A stretch of DNA of 36,823 bases from CALJIC01 sp039805565. GTDB lineage: Bacteria; Chloroflexota; Chloroflexia; Chloroflexales; Roseiflexaceae. Below, piece by piece: positions 1 to 8,541 of the stretch. How positions within the stretch are numbered: position 1 is the stretch's first letter; each line of letters begins with the position of its first letter. The notes under the pieces are model-generated. The model was not told where the DNA came from, did not search any database, and saw nothing but the letters and a program-made list of their open reading frames with translations. Location of the stretch: contig JBDLTZ010000116.1 in the NCBI GenBank assembly GCA_039805565.1, positions 1 through 36,823 on the forward strand, given 5' to 3'. A program made the position numbers and the translations under genes.

Positions 1-13
1 CCCCCCCCCCCCC
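1..13. other. Poly-C contig end, probable artefact
   Basis: Thirteen consecutive C at the left edge. The right edge ends in a run of G, so both ends read outward as poly-G. This symmetry suggests low-information read ends built into an assembly, as with poly-G from two-colour Illumina chemistry, rather than genomic sequence. The cause is inference. Confidence 0.65.
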
Positions 14-57
14 GCTCGGATGACGAGCGCAAGGGCGTCTCTGTGAGCCGCCCTTGC
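14..57 (-). terminator. Stem-loop(s) downstream of eno
   Basis: A perfect 9-bp stem (29-37 with 49-57, GCAAGGGCG/CGCCCTTGC, 11-nt loop) lies 27 nt past the enolase stop. A second short stem (GCTCG 14-18 with CGAGC 24-28) follows it. There is no clear U-tract, so this may be a weak or factor-assisted terminator. Confidence 0.45.
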
Positions 58-84
58 TGCGCCCCTACGTCTGTTGGGAGATCT

Positions 85-1371
85 CTACCGGCGGACGCGG
101 AAGGCGCTCGGGCCGGCGTACTTGGCGGCGGCGCCCAGCTCCTCCTCGATGCGGAGCAGCTGGTTGTACTTCGCCACGCGGTCCGTGCGGGCCGGCGCGC
201 CAGTCTTGATCTGGCCGGCGTTGGTGGCTACCACGAGGTCGGCGATCGTCACGTCCTCGCTCTCGCCCGAGCGGTGGCTGACCACCGCGGTCCAGCCGGC
301 GCGCTGGGCCATCGAGATCGCGCTGAGCGTCTCGGAGAGGCTGCCGATCTGGTTGAGCTTGATCAGGATCGAGTTGGCGGCGTTCTCGTCGATGGCGCGC
401 TGCAGGCGCTTGACGTTCGTCACCAGGAAGTCATCGCCCACCAGCTGCACGCGGTCGCCGATCTTGGCGCGCAGCAGCTTCCACCCCTCCCAGTCGTCCT
501 CGGCCACGCCGTCCTCGAGCGAGATCAGCGGGTAGCGGGTGGCGATGTCCGCCCAGTAGTCCACCATCTCGGGAGTGCTGAGCACGCGCCCGTCGCGCTT
601 GAGGTGGTACTGGCCGTTCTCGTAGATCTCGGTGCAGGCCGGGTCCATCGCCAGCATCACCTGCTCGCCGGGGCGGTAGCCGGCCTTCTCGATGGCCTCC
701 ATGATGACCTGGAGCGGGGCCTCGTTGTTCGGCAGGCTCGGCGCGAAGCCGCCCTCGTCGCCGACGGTAGTGCTCAGGCCGCGGTCGTGCAGGACCTTCT
801 TGAGGGTCTGGTAGATCTCGGCGCCCCAGCGCAGGCCCTCGCGGAAGCTCTCGGCGCCCACCGGCATGATCATGAACTCCTGGAAGTCGGTGGAGTTCGT
901 GGCGTGCTGGCCGCCGTTCATGATGTTCATCATGGGCACCGGGAGCACGTGGGCGTGCGCGCCGCCGATGTAGCGGTAGAGCGGCAGGCTATGCGCGGCG
1001 GCGGCGGCCTTGGCGCAGGCCAGCGAGACCGCCAGGATGGCGTTGGCGCCGATGTTGCCCTTGTTTGGCGTGCCGTCGAGCTCGATCAGGGTCTGGTCGA
1101 TGCCGACCTGGTCGGCGGCGTCCAGGCCCTCGAGGGCCTCGGCCACGGCGCTGTTGACGTTCTCGACGGCCTTGAGGACACCCTTGCCGCCGTAGCGCTT
1201 CTTGTCGCCGTCGCGCAGCTCGATCGCCTCGTGCGCGCCGGTGGAGGCGCCCGAGGGCACGATGGCCCGGCCGAGGTCGCCAGTCTCGAGCAGCACGTCC
1301 ACCTCGACGGTGGGGTTGCCGCGGGAGTCCAGGACCTCGCGTGCGGTGATGGTATCGATGAGGGTAGACAT
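85..1371 (-). CDS. eno: Enolase (phosphopyruvate hydratase)
   Basis: This 428-residue protein interconverts 2-phosphoglycerate and phosphoenolpyruvate in cytosolic glycolysis. It aligns by eye with bacterial enolases from end to end. It has the N-terminal DSRGNPTVEVDV and PSGASTGAHEA loop, NGGQHATNSTDFQEFMIMP (many bacteria have NGGEHA here), GDEGGFAP with the catalytic glutamate, and the metal ligands in AMDPACTEIYE, SLEDGV and LVGDDFLVTN. The catalytic lysine is in ILIKLNQIGSL, followed by SHRSGESED and QIKTGAPARTDR. The usual SMSRSDR is APARTDR here, a conservative variant. Length is normal. The ATG at 1371 is preceded by a strong AGAGGAGAA ribosome site 5 nt upstream. It lies downstream of the acetyl-CoA synthetase unit on the same strand, with a stem-loop between them, so it probably has its own promoter in 1372-1590, but I could not pick one out convincingly. 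Confidence 0.97.
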   Translation of the reverse strand: MSTLIDTITAREVLDSRGNPTVEVDVLLETGDLGRAIVPSGASTGAHEAIELRDGDKKRYGGKGVLKAVENVNSAVAEALEGLDAADQVGIDQTLIELDGTPNKGNIGANAILAVSLACAKAAAAAHSLPLYRYIGGAHAHVLPVPMMNIMNGGQHATNSTDFQEFMIMPVGAESFREGLRWGAEIYQTLKKVLHDRGLSTTVGDEGGFAPSLPNNEAPLQVIMEAIEKAGYRPGEQVMLAMDPACTEIYENGQYHLKRDGRVLSTPEMVDYWADIATRYPLISLEDGVAEDDWEGWKLLRAKIGDRVQLVGDDFLVTNVKRLQRAIDENAANSILIKLNQIGSLSETLSAISMAQRAGWTAVVSHRSGESEDVTIADLVVATNAGQIKTGAPARTDRVAKYNQLLRIEEELGAAAKYAGPSAFRVRR

Positions 1372-1589
1372 TGCTTCTCCTCTGAGTACTGTGCCGGTCT
1401 GTATCGGCGGTGTCCCGTACGCGCCTGCTGTGTGTGTCGAGCCCCCGGCTAGGTGAGCTGGACACGCTGGACGGGCGCCGGACGGAGCATCCGGCGGCTC
1501 AGGATACCACTGGCACCGCTTTCGCGCAACGCGCGGTAGGTCAGGGCTCGCGAAGGCTGGCCGGTGTCACTGCCAGGCGGTGAGACAAG

Positions 1590-1614
1590 ACGGCCGACCT
1601 CGGTGGTCGGCCGT
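1590..1614 (-). terminator. Perfect 10-bp hairpin after the DRTGG gene
   Basis: ACGGCCGACC (1590-1599) pairs perfectly with GGTCGGCCGT (1605-1614) around a 5-nt loop. It lies about 40 nt after the stop of the minus-strand DRTGG gene and before eno. On the minus strand the stem is followed by TCTTGTCT, only a weak T-rich stretch. The remainder of 1372-1652 shows no gene. Confidence 0.6.
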
Positions 1615-1652
1615 CGTTTGTGGGGACACCGGCGTGCGTCCGCTGGGGCGCG

Positions 1653-2723
1653 CTAGCTATGCGGCAGGCCCAGCTCGCGGTAGAGGCGCGCGAAGTCAAA
1701 GCGCTGATCCAGCAGGGACGTAAAGCGCTGGATCTTGCCGTGCTGCTTGAAGCGGATGTGGCCGAACACCTGCTCGGCGCGGTCCACCGTCGTGAGGGTG
1801 TCATCGGCCACCAGGATGATCGGCACCTGGCGCTCCTCGGCCCGGTCGATCACCGCCACCGTCGGCCGGATGTTGCCGGTGAGCACCAGCACCGAGGTGC
1901 TCGTCTGGAGCGCTGCGAGCTGGAGGTCGGTGCGGTCGCCGCCGGTGATGACGGCTTTGTTGGCGCGGCGGCGGAAGTGGGAGAGCGCAGCCTCGGCGCC
2001 CATCGCGCCGATCAGCATGTGCTCCACCAGCCGGTCGCCCCAGGCGGAGCTGCCGATCAGCTGGCCGCCGAGGTACTCGTGCAGGTCGGAGACGGTGACG
2101 CCGGCGAGCTGCGGGTCGGCCGGGAGGGTGGCGTACACGGGGATGCCGCGCCCCTCGAGGAAGGGCACCACGCGCGAGCGGACGTACTCGAGCTTGGGCT
2201 CCTCGATCTGATTGAGCATGACGCCCAGCAGGCGCTCGCCGAGGTAGCGCTGGACGGCCAGCACCGCGTCGAGCGAGAGGAGCGAGCGGTAGCGGGTGAT
2301 CAGCAGCACCGGGGCGCCGAGGGTGTCGGAGACCTGGTCGGCGGAGAGCTCAGCGATCGAGCCCTCGGCCCAGGTGTTGGCGCCCTCGAGCACCACGAAG
2401 TCCTTGTCGCGTGAGACGGACATGTAGGCCTCGCGCAGGCGCCGGGTGAACTCGTTAGTCTGGCCGCGCAGCACGGTCTCGACCACGCTCTGGGTGACGA
2501 GGACGGGCGCGATGCGCTCGAGCGGGTCTGCCAGGCCGAAGTGCTGCTTGATGAACTCGGCGTCCTCATCGAGCGCGGAGTCGTCGGTGCGCGTGACGGA
2601 GACGCTCACCGGCTTCATGTAGGCGATGTCGAAGCCGTCGCGCCGGGCCCGATCCAGCAGACCGACGCACGTGGCGCTCTTGCCGACGAAGGTCTCGGTT
2701 GATGCGACGTAAAGCGTTGCCAT
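1653..2723 (-). CDS. BioD-like N-terminal domain / DRTGG domain protein (phosphotransacetylase N-terminal type)
   Basis: The protein has 356 residues. Residues 1-220 form a P-loop ATPase fold of the BioD/CobQ type (AAA_26): a modified Walker A at STETFVGKS (residues 8-16), then VVLEGANTW and LGVMLNQIE. The rest is a DRTGG-type domain with VITGGDRTDLQLAAL, VLVLTGNIRP and IILVADDT. This is the architecture of the N-terminal part of long phosphotransacetylases (COG0857), without the catalytic PTA domain. Stand-alone copies are thought to sense or regulate acetyl-CoA/acetate metabolism, and no enzymatic activity is established here. It lies 126 nt downstream of the ADP-forming acetyl-CoA synthetase on the same strand, which fits a regulatory or accessory role in acetate handling. 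The ATG at 2723 is preceded by AGGAGGAGAG, a very strong ribosome site. Confidence 0.88.
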   Translation of the reverse strand: MATLYVASTETFVGKSATCVGLLDRARRDGFDIAYMKPVSVSVTRTDDSALDEDAEFIKQHFGLADPLERIAPVLVTQSVVETVLRGQTNEFTRRLREAYMSVSRDKDFVVLEGANTWAEGSIAELSADQVSDTLGAPVLLITRYRSLLSLDAVLAVQRYLGERLLGVMLNQIEEPKLEYVRSRVVPFLEGRGIPVYATLPADPQLAGVTVSDLHEYLGGQLIGSSAWGDRLVEHMLIGAMGAEAALSHFRRRANKAVITGGDRTDLQLAALQTSTSVLVLTGNIRPTVAVIDRAEERQVPIILVADDTLTTVDRAEQVFGHIRFKQHGKIQRFTSLLDQRFDFARLYRELGLPHS

Positions 2724-2756
2724 CGGAGCTCTCCTCCTCCGCCGCTAGCGGGGGGC

Positions 2757-2840
2757 GAGGGGGCCTGGGCCCCCAGAAGAAACCGGTTCTCTTCCGGAGG
2801 GGCCGGGTGCCCTCTGGGCGCCCCTCCAGGCCTCCCCGCA
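2757..2840. repeat. Cluster of GC-rich palindromes (REP-like)
   Basis: Between the synthetase and DRTGG genes lie three adjacent dyads. They are GGGGGCCTGGGCCCCC near 2759-2774, an ACCGGT-centred dyad near 2779-2791, and GGAGGGGC (2796-2803) with GCCCCTCC (2820-2827). On the minus strand the last begins GGGGAGGCCTGGAGGG, resembling GGGGAGGCCCGGAGGG at 30710-30725, so a dispersed intergenic palindrome family is likely. It could also act as an mRNA processing or stability element inside the operon. Confidence 0.55.
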
Positions 2841-2849
2841 GGGGAACGA

Positions 2850-4943
2850 CTAGCCTTGCAGGATGATACGCGCGTCCACCACGATGCCGCCCTCGCCCTG
2901 GTTGTAGAGCACCAGCGGGTTGATATCCATCTCGACGATCTCCGGGAAGTCGGTGACGAGCTGCGAGATCCGCAGCACCACCTCCTCGGCCATAGTGATG
3001 TCGGCCGGGGGCTCGCCACGTACGCCCTGGAGCAGCGGGTAGGCGCGGAGGGCGCGCACCTGCTCGGCCGCAACCTGGCGCGTGATCGGCGCGATGCGGA
3101 AGGCCACGTCCTTGAGCACCTCGACGTAGATGCCGCCGAGGCCGAAGGCCACCAGCGGGCCGAACTGCGGGTCGCGGCTGACGCCGACGAGCACCTCGCG
3201 CCCCTTGCGGACCTGCTCCTGCACCAGCACGCCCCAGATCTGCGCGGTGGGGCTGTACTTGCGGGCGCGGTACTCGATCAGCTCGTAGGTATCGCGCGCC
3301 TGGGCCGCGTCCTGCACGCCCACCTTGACGCCGCCGATGTCGCTCTTGTGGAGGATGTCGGGCGAGGAGATCTTCATCACCACCGGGAAGCCGATCTCGG
3401 CGGCGATGGCGGCGGCCTCCTCGGGCGACTGGGCCAGGCGGGACTTGGGGAGGCGCATGCCGTAGGCCTCCATCACCTCGCGCGCCTCGAGCTCGCCGAG
3501 CTCGACGCGGCCCTGCTCGCGCACGCGCTGGAACAGGTCGCGCACGCGCTCGCGGTCCACCTCGAACTCGGCGTAGTCGCCCAGCCGCCGGTCGGACCAG
3601 CGCTTCTGGCGGTACATGGCGTTGAGCGCGGAGACGGCGCGCTCGGGGAAGGGGTAGTTCGGGATGCGGTGCCTGCCGAGCAGCTCGAGCGCCGGACCGA
3701 TGCTGTAGGCGCCCATGTAGCTGGCGAGCACCGGCTTGGGCTGGTTCGCGCTCAGGCGCGCCATCACCTCGGCGGTCTTCTCGGGCTCGCTGCCGGCCTG
3801 GGGTGTGAAGAGCACCAGCACCGCGTCAACGTTCGGGTCGGCCAGGGCGGCGGCCAGCGCCACCTCGTAGCGGTCGGCGGCGGCGTCGCCGATCACGTCG
3901 ATCGGGTTGAAGACGCTGGCGGTGGGCGGGAGGCCGGCCTGGAGGCGCTCGACCGTCTCGCGCGTGAACTCGGCCAGCCGGAGGCCGCTGCGCTCGACGG
4001 CGTCGGTGGCGATGATGCCCGGGCCGCCGGCGTTGGTCACGATCGCGATGCGGTCGCCGGGGATGGCGGGCTGGTAGGCGAAGGCCAGCGCGTAGTCGAA
4101 CAGCTCCTGCATCGAGTCGGCGCGGATGACGCCGCTCTGGTTGAAGGCGGCCTCGTAGGCGCGCTCGGAGCCGGCGAGCGAGCCGGTGTGCGAGGAGATC
4201 GCGCGCGTGCCGGCCTGGGTGGTGCCGCTCTTGATGGCGATCACCGGCGTGCGCTTCGTCACCTCGCGGGCGGTCCTGATGAAGGCCGTGCCGTCGGTGA
4301 TGCCCTCGAGGTAGGCCAGGATGACGCGGTTCTGCGGGTCGCCGCCCCAGGCCTTTAGCAGCGCCACCTCGTCCACATCGGCTTTGTTGCCGAGGCTGAC
4401 GAAGCGCGAGAAGCCGATCCCCTGGGTCTTGCTCCAGTCCAGGATGGCGGTGCAGATCGCGCCCGACTGCGACATGAACGCGATCTGGCCGGGGTCCGGC
4501 ATGAGCGCGGCGAACGAGGCGTTGAGCTGCGTGATGGTGTCGATGATCCCCAGGCAGTTCGGGCCGACCATCCGCATCCCGTGCTGGCGCACGAGGTCCA
4601 CCAGCTGGCGCTCGAGCTTGTGCCCCTCGCCGCCCACCTCCTTGAAGCCGGCCGAGATGATCACCAGGCCCTGGACGCCCTTGCGGCCGCACTCGTCCAC
4701 CACGGCGAGGACGCCCTTGGCCGGGATGACGAGCACCGCCAGGTCCACGGGCTCGGGGATATCGAGGACGGATGGGTAGGCCTGGAGGTCGAGGATCGAT
4801 GGGGCCGAGGGGTGGATGGGGTAAACGCGCCCCGCATAGCCGTTGTCAAGAATATTCTTCAGCACCCGGTGGCCGAGCCGGGCCGGGTCTGGCGACGCGC
4901 CGACGACGGCGACCGACCGTGGGGCGAACACTGCCTCAAGCAT
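2850..4943 (-). CDS. Acetyl-CoA synthetase (ADP-forming), fused alpha/beta type
   Basis: This 697-residue protein converts acetyl-CoA (or another acyl-CoA), ADP and phosphate to the acid, CoA and ATP, reversibly. Domain order is as in single-chain family members. The CoA-binding domain starts MLEAVFAPRSVAVVGASPDP. The CoA-ligase flavodoxin-like domains hold VGPNCLGIID, FMSQSGAI and ISSHTGSLAGSERAYEAAF, whose His (about residue 252) is the phosphorylated catalytic histidine. The C-terminal ATP-grasp domain holds SSPDILHKSDIGGVK, with the second conserved His near residue 532. The open frame extends 82 codons further upstream, but that stretch is arginine/alanine-rich and unlike the family. The ATG at 4943 has an AGGGGAGAGG ribosome site and begins exactly at the family N-terminus. 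It is the first gene of a unit with the DRTGG protein and has a promoter candidate at 4980-5008. Substrate range cannot be read from sequence. Confidence 0.93.
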   Translation of the reverse strand: MLEAVFAPRSVAVVGASPDPARLGHRVLKNILDNGYAGRVYPIHPSAPSILDLQAYPSVLDIPEPVDLAVLVIPAKGVLAVVDECGRKGVQGLVIISAGFKEVGGEGHKLERQLVDLVRQHGMRMVGPNCLGIIDTITQLNASFAALMPDPGQIAFMSQSGAICTAILDWSKTQGIGFSRFVSLGNKADVDEVALLKAWGGDPQNRVILAYLEGITDGTAFIRTAREVTKRTPVIAIKSGTTQAGTRAISSHTGSLAGSERAYEAAFNQSGVIRADSMQELFDYALAFAYQPAIPGDRIAIVTNAGGPGIIATDAVERSGLRLAEFTRETVERLQAGLPPTASVFNPIDVIGDAAADRYEVALAAALADPNVDAVLVLFTPQAGSEPEKTAEVMARLSANQPKPVLASYMGAYSIGPALELLGRHRIPNYPFPERAVSALNAMYRQKRWSDRRLGDYAEFEVDRERVRDLFQRVREQGRVELGELEAREVMEAYGMRLPKSRLAQSPEEAAAIAAEIGFPVVMKISSPDILHKSDIGGVKVGVQDAAQARDTYELIEYRARKYSPTAQIWGVLVQEQVRKGREVLVGVSRDPQFGPLVAFGLGGIYVEVLKDVAFRIAPITRQVAAEQVRALRAYPLLQGVRGEPPADITMAEEVVLRISQLVTDFPEIVEMDINPLVLYNQGEGGIVVDARIILQG

Positions 4944-4979
4944 GCGCCTCTCCCCTGCTAGCGCTACGCACCGCGCGGT

Positions 4980-5008
4980 ATGATACTCGATCGGCTGGTG
5001 CGTCGCAA
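4980..5008 (-). promoter_or_regulatory. Sigma70-like promoter for the acetyl-CoA synthetase unit
   Basis: On the minus strand TTGCGA (5008-5003), a 17-nt spacer and TATCAT (4985-4980) match the -35/-10 pattern. The start site would lie about 30 nt before the ATG at 4943. The same TATCAT -10 appears before zwf and the GH13 gene. Confidence 0.55.
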
Positions 5009-5024
5009 GCGTTGTGGTTGCTCG

Positions 5025-5033
5025 TGGTACACT
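5025..5033 (+). promoter_or_regulatory. Extended -10 promoter candidate for the GH57 gene
   Basis: TGG-TACACT is a TGn-extended -10 with no good -35. It gives a leader of about 70 nt before the GTG at 5111. It is back to back with the synthetase promoter. Confidence 0.4.
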
Positions 5034-5110
5034 GTCTCTGGCCGCGCCGCGCAGCAGCCTCCCCTCGGCGCACGCTGCCCTCGCCCGCTGCACGACGCCA
5101 GGAGCACGAA

Positions 5111-7519
5111 GTGGACCGCTATATCTGTATCCACGGGCACTTCTACCAGCCCCCGCGCGAGAGCCCGTGGCTCGAGGCGGTCGAGCCACAGGACTCGGCC
5201 TTCCCCTACCACAACTGGAACGCCCGCGTGGCCGCGGAGTGCTACGCGCCGAACGGGGCCTCGCGCATCCTCGGCGCAGACGGCTACATCGCGCGCATCA
5301 CGAACAACTACGCCCGCATCAGCTTCAACGTCGGGCCGACGCTGCTGTCCTGGCTGGAGCAGGGCGACCCCGATACCTACCAGGCGATCCTGGAGGCCGA
5401 CCGCGAGAGCAGGGAGCTGTTCGGCGGGCACGGCTCAGCGATGGCGCAGTGCTACAACCACGTGATCATGCCGCTGGCGAACCTGCGAGACAAGGTCACG
5501 CAGGTGCGCTGGGGCCTGTACGATTTCGAGCAGCGCTTCGGGCGCCCCTGCGAGGGGATGTGGCTACCCGAGGCGGCGGTGGACCTGGAGACGCTCGAGG
5601 TGCTGGCGGAGCACGGCGTCCGGTTCACGGTGCTCTCGCCGTACCAGGCGGCGCGCGTCCGCGACCTGGGGCAGGGCGAGTGGCGCGAGGTGGTGGGCGG
5701 CCATGTGGACCCCTCCACCGCCTACGCGCTGAGGCTGCCCTCGGGCCGCTCGATCGCGCTGTTCTTCTACGATGGCCTGATCTCGCGCGCGGTGGCCTTC
5801 GAGGGGCTGCTGAACCGCGGCGACTACTTCGCGGGGCGGCTGGCCGGCAGCTTCGACTCGTCGCGCTGCCGGCCGCAGCTGGCGCACATCGCCACTGACG
5901 GCGAGAGCTACGGCCACCACCACCGCCACGGCGACATGGCGCTGGCCTACGCGCTGCAGCACATCGAGGAGCACGGGCTGGCGAAGCTCACCAACTACGC
6001 CGCGTTCCTGGCGAAGCACCCCCCGGCCCACGAGGTCCAGATCGTGGAGAACACCGCCTGGAGCTGCTTCCACGGCGTCGAGCGCTGGCGCGGCGACTGC
6101 GGCTGCAGCTCGGGCGGGCGCACGGGCTGGAACCAGGCGTGGCGCGAGCCGCTGCGGCGCGCGCTGGACTGGCTGCGGGACGAGCTGGCGCCGCGCTTCG
6201 AGCAGGCCGGAGGCGGGCTGCTGCGCGACCCGTGGGCTGCGCGGGACGACTATATCAGCGTGGTGCTGGACCGCTCGCCGGAGAACGTGGCCTCGTTCCT
6301 CGGGCGCCACGCCGCGCGCGAGCTCGATGCCGCCGAGCATGTGGCGGCGCTGAAGCTGCTGGAGATCCAGCGCCAGGCGATGCTGATGTACACCAGCTGC
6401 GGCTGGTTCTTTGACGATATCTCCGGCCTGGAGGCGGTGCAGGTGCTCCAGTACGCCGGCCGCGCCACCCAGCTGGCTGCCGAGGTCCACGGCATCGATC
6501 TGGAGCCCCGCTTCCTGGAGCTGCTCGAGGCCGCGCGCAGCAACCTGCCCGAGCAGGGAGACGGGCGGCAGGTCTACGAGCGCTATGTGCGCCCGGCGCG
6601 GGTGACCCTCGCGCAGGTGGCCGCGCACTACGCGATCGCCTCGCTGTTCCAGCCCGCTGGCCAGCAGGCGCGCGTCTACAGCTACGAGGTCGAGCGGCGC
6701 CAGTACCTGGGCCGGGACGCCGGGCACGCCAGGCTCGCCGTGGGCGCCCTGCGCGTGACCTCCACCGTGACGCACGAGACGGCTGGCTTCAGCTTCGGGG
6801 CGCTCGCGTTTGGCGACCACAACGTGCTGTGCGGCGTGCGCCCGGACGGCGAGGCGGACGCGCAGCAGCTGGCCCGTGAGGTGGGCGCCTCGCTCGAGCG
6901 CGCCGACCTGGCCGAGGTCATCCGCACTCTCACACAGCAGTTCGGCCAGCTCGGCTACTCGCTGCGCTCACTCTTCCGCGACGACCAGCGGGCGGTGCTG
7001 GAGCCGGTGCTGGAGCCGCCGCTGGCCGACGTCGAGGACGCTTACCAGCAGCTCTACGAGCGCCACGCCCCGCTGATGCGCTTCCTGGCCGATATGCGGG
7101 TACCCCTGCCGCGCGGCTTCCACCTGGCGGCCGAGTTCGCGCTTGGGGCCGAGGTGCAGCGGGCGCTGCGGCAGGAGGAGCCGGACCTGGAGCGGGCGAA
7201 GCGACTGCTGGAGGAGGCTCGGCTCACTGGCGTGACCTTTGACCGGCCGGCGATCAGCCTGGTGTTCCAGGAGACGATCGATCGGCTGACCGCGTGGGTG
7301 CGGGCCGAGCCCGAGGCGCTGCGCCCCATCCAGCAGCTGGCAGGTACGGTGCTGCTGGCAAAGTCGCTGCCGTTCGAGATCGACCTCTGGCGGCCGCAGA
7401 ACGTCTACTGCCGGCTGCATCGGGAAGTCTACCTCCCATGGCGCGGGAGTGGCGCGCCGGGCGAGCTGTGGGAGCGCCACTTCCTGGCGCTCGGCGAGGC
7501 GATCGGCGTCCGGCTCTGA
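5111..7519 (+). CDS. Glycoside hydrolase family 57 protein (GH57 plus DUF3536-type C-terminal region)
   Basis: This 802-residue cytosolic enzyme is probably an alpha-glucan-acting GH57 amylase or transferase. GH57 uses a retaining mechanism. The N-terminal barrel starts VDRYICIHGHFYQPPRE, the first conserved region. EGMWLPEAAVD holds the likely nucleophile Glu (about residue 154), and HIATDGESYGHHH holds the likely acid/base Asp (about residue 263). The long C-terminal half (CGWFFDDISGLEAVQVLQYA, then a helical region) fits the DUF3536 region found with this GH57 subtype. The frame is open upstream to 4772, but the family N-terminus begins at the GTG at 5111, preceded by AGGAG with 6-nt spacing. 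It is divergent from the acetyl-CoA synthetase and followed by a two-component system with its own promoter. With the GH13 gene further along, it suggests storage-glucan metabolism. The exact substrate is unknown. Confidence 0.9.
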   Translation: MDRYICIHGHFYQPPRESPWLEAVEPQDSAFPYHNWNARVAAECYAPNGASRILGADGYIARITNNYARISFNVGPTLLSWLEQGDPDTYQAILEADRESRELFGGHGSAMAQCYNHVIMPLANLRDKVTQVRWGLYDFEQRFGRPCEGMWLPEAAVDLETLEVLAEHGVRFTVLSPYQAARVRDLGQGEWREVVGGHVDPSTAYALRLPSGRSIALFFYDGLISRAVAFEGLLNRGDYFAGRLAGSFDSSRCRPQLAHIATDGESYGHHHRHGDMALAYALQHIEEHGLAKLTNYAAFLAKHPPAHEVQIVENTAWSCFHGVERWRGDCGCSSGGRTGWNQAWREPLRRALDWLRDELAPRFEQAGGGLLRDPWAARDDYISVVLDRSPENVASFLGRHAARELDAAEHVAALKLLEIQRQAMLMYTSCGWFFDDISGLEAVQVLQYAGRATQLAAEVHGIDLEPRFLELLEAARSNLPEQGDGRQVYERYVRPARVTLAQVAAHYAIASLFQPAGQQARVYSYEVERRQYLGRDAGHARLAVGALRVTSTVTHETAGFSFGALAFGDHNVLCGVRPDGEADAQQLAREVGASLERADLAEVIRTLTQQFGQLGYSLRSLFRDDQRAVLEPVLEPPLADVEDAYQQLYERHAPLMRFLADMRVPLPRGFHLAAEFALGAEVQRALRQEEPDLERAKRLLEEARLTGVTFDRPAISLVFQETIDRLTAWVRAEPEALRPIQQLAGTVLLAKSLPFEIDLWRPQNVYCRLHREVYLPWRGSGAPGELWERHFLALGEAIGVRL

Positions 7520-7527
7520 CGCGCTGG

Positions 7528-7556
7528 TTGAAACCGGCCGCGATTGCCTATACAAT
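7528..7556 (+). promoter_or_regulatory. Sigma70 promoter of the response regulator
   Basis: TTGAAA (7528-7533), 17-nt spacer, TACAAT (7551-7556) inside TATACAAT. It is one of the best promoter matches in the window, about 90 nt before the ATG at 7653 and starting 9 nt after the GH57 stop. Confidence 0.75.
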
Positions 7557-7652
7557 AGGCGCACACCAATCCTCTGCACAGCCCGCCCGCTCCGTCGCAC
7601 ACGGATGGTCTGCACCTGCGGCGACGTATCGCCGTAGAAGGATCACACGCCC

Positions 7653-8351
7653 ATGGCCGCAACGATCCTCGTCGTTGAGGACGAAGAGCCGATTATGAAC
7701 CTCGTCGTCGCGTACCTGCGGAACGAGGGATTCACGGTTGTCTCGGCGTGCGATGGGGGCGCCGCGCTGGCGCAGGCGCGCGCCTCGCGGCCCGATCTGG
7801 TGATCCTCGATCTGCTGCTGCCGGGCATGGATGGGCTGGAGATCTGCCGGCGCCTGCAGCGGGAAGGCGGGCCGTACGTGCTCATCCTCACGGCGCGCGC
7901 GGAAGAGCTGGACAAGGTGGTGGGGCTCTCGGTGGGCGCGGATGATTACCTGACCAAGCCGTTCAGCCCGCGCGAGCTGGTGGCCCGGGTGAAGGCGATC
8001 CTGCGCCGTAGCCGCCACACTGCCGCCCCGCCCCCCGAGGCCGCGCCGCTGGTCTTCCGCGGCCTGACGATCGACGTCGGCCGGCGCGAGGTGACGCACC
8101 ACGGCGCGCCGGTGACGCTCACCGCCCGCGAGTTCGACCTGCTGCACACCCTGGCCGCCACCCCTGGGCGGGTCTTCACGCGCGAGCAGCTGCTGGAGCG
8201 CGTGTGGGGCCACGACTTCGACGGCGTCGACCGGGTGGTGGACGTCCACATCAGCCTGCTGCGCCGCAAGCTCGAGCCCGCGGCGGGTGAGCCGGACCTT
8301 ATCCAGACTGTGCGCGGCGTGGGGTACAAATTCGCGGGGCAGCCGCAGTGA
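7653..8351 (+). CDS. OmpR/PhoB-family two-component response regulator
   Basis: This 232-residue cytosolic transcription factor has two domains. The receiver (residues 3-115) has the acidic pair E9/D10, phospho-acceptor D53 in ILDLLLPGMDG, Thr in LILTARA and Lys102 in YLTKPFSP. The winged-helix output domain (about 130-228) has LTAREFDLLHTLA, TREQLLERVWG, VDVHISLLRRKL and the C-terminal TVRGVGYKF. Length and motifs are standard. An AGAAGGA ribosome site precedes the ATG. It lies 190 nt before a histidine kinase on the same strand, with paired inverted heptamer arrays between them. It is almost certainly that kinase's partner. The target genes are unknown, but the symporter downstream is an obvious candidate. 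Confidence 0.95.
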   Translation: MAATILVVEDEEPIMNLVVAYLRNEGFTVVSACDGGAALAQARASRPDLVILDLLLPGMDGLEICRRLQREGGPYVLILTARAEELDKVVGLSVGADDYLTKPFSPRELVARVKAILRRSRHTAAPPPEAAPLVFRGLTIDVGRREVTHHGAPVTLTAREFDLLHTLAATPGRVFTREQLLERVWGHDFDGVDRVVDVHISLLRRKLEPAAGEPDLIQTVRGVGYKFAGQPQ

Positions 8352-8541
8352 AACGCTAAAGGCTAAAGGCCAAACGCAAAAGAGGCCTGAAATGTGAGGT
8401 AGCACTGCCGCTCTGACATCTGTCCAAAGGCTGGCAGGCGGAAGTTGCACGCCGCCGATCGAAGCAGTACGGCGCGCGACCACCCCGACCTTCAGCGTTC
8501 GGCCTTCAGCCTTCGGCCTTTCGCGTTCAGCGTTCAGCGTT
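8352..8541. repeat. Intergenic element with inverted heptamer arrays (response regulator / kinase)
   Basis: The left array (8352-8379) starts at the first base after the regulator stop and has four period-7 units, such as AACGCTA and AAGGCCA. The right array (8491-8541) has seven units of type TTCRGCS (TTCAGCG, TTCGGCC), one degenerate, and ends TT directly against the kinase ATG at 8542. Reverse-complemented right units (CGCTGAA, GGCCGAA) match the left units (CGCTAAA, GGCCAAA). The arrays are therefore in opposite orientation around a core of about 110 bp with no gene or promoter that I can recognise. Confidence 0.8.

Noticed and set aside
43..1452. Long plus-strand open frame of 469 codons opposite enolase
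   Set aside because: Antisense shadow of eno, low-complexity Leu/Val/Gly/Ala/His composition, caused by GC-rich third positions. Enolase is unmistakable on the other strand.
4772..5110. N-terminal extension of the GH57 protein
   Set aside because: It overlaps the synthetase N-terminal coding region, and the family N-terminus begins at the GTG at 5111 behind AGGAG.
4944..5189. N-terminal extension of the acetyl-CoA synthetase
   Set aside because: Arginine-rich and unlike the family. It covers the divergent promoters, and a strong ribosome site supports ATG 4943.
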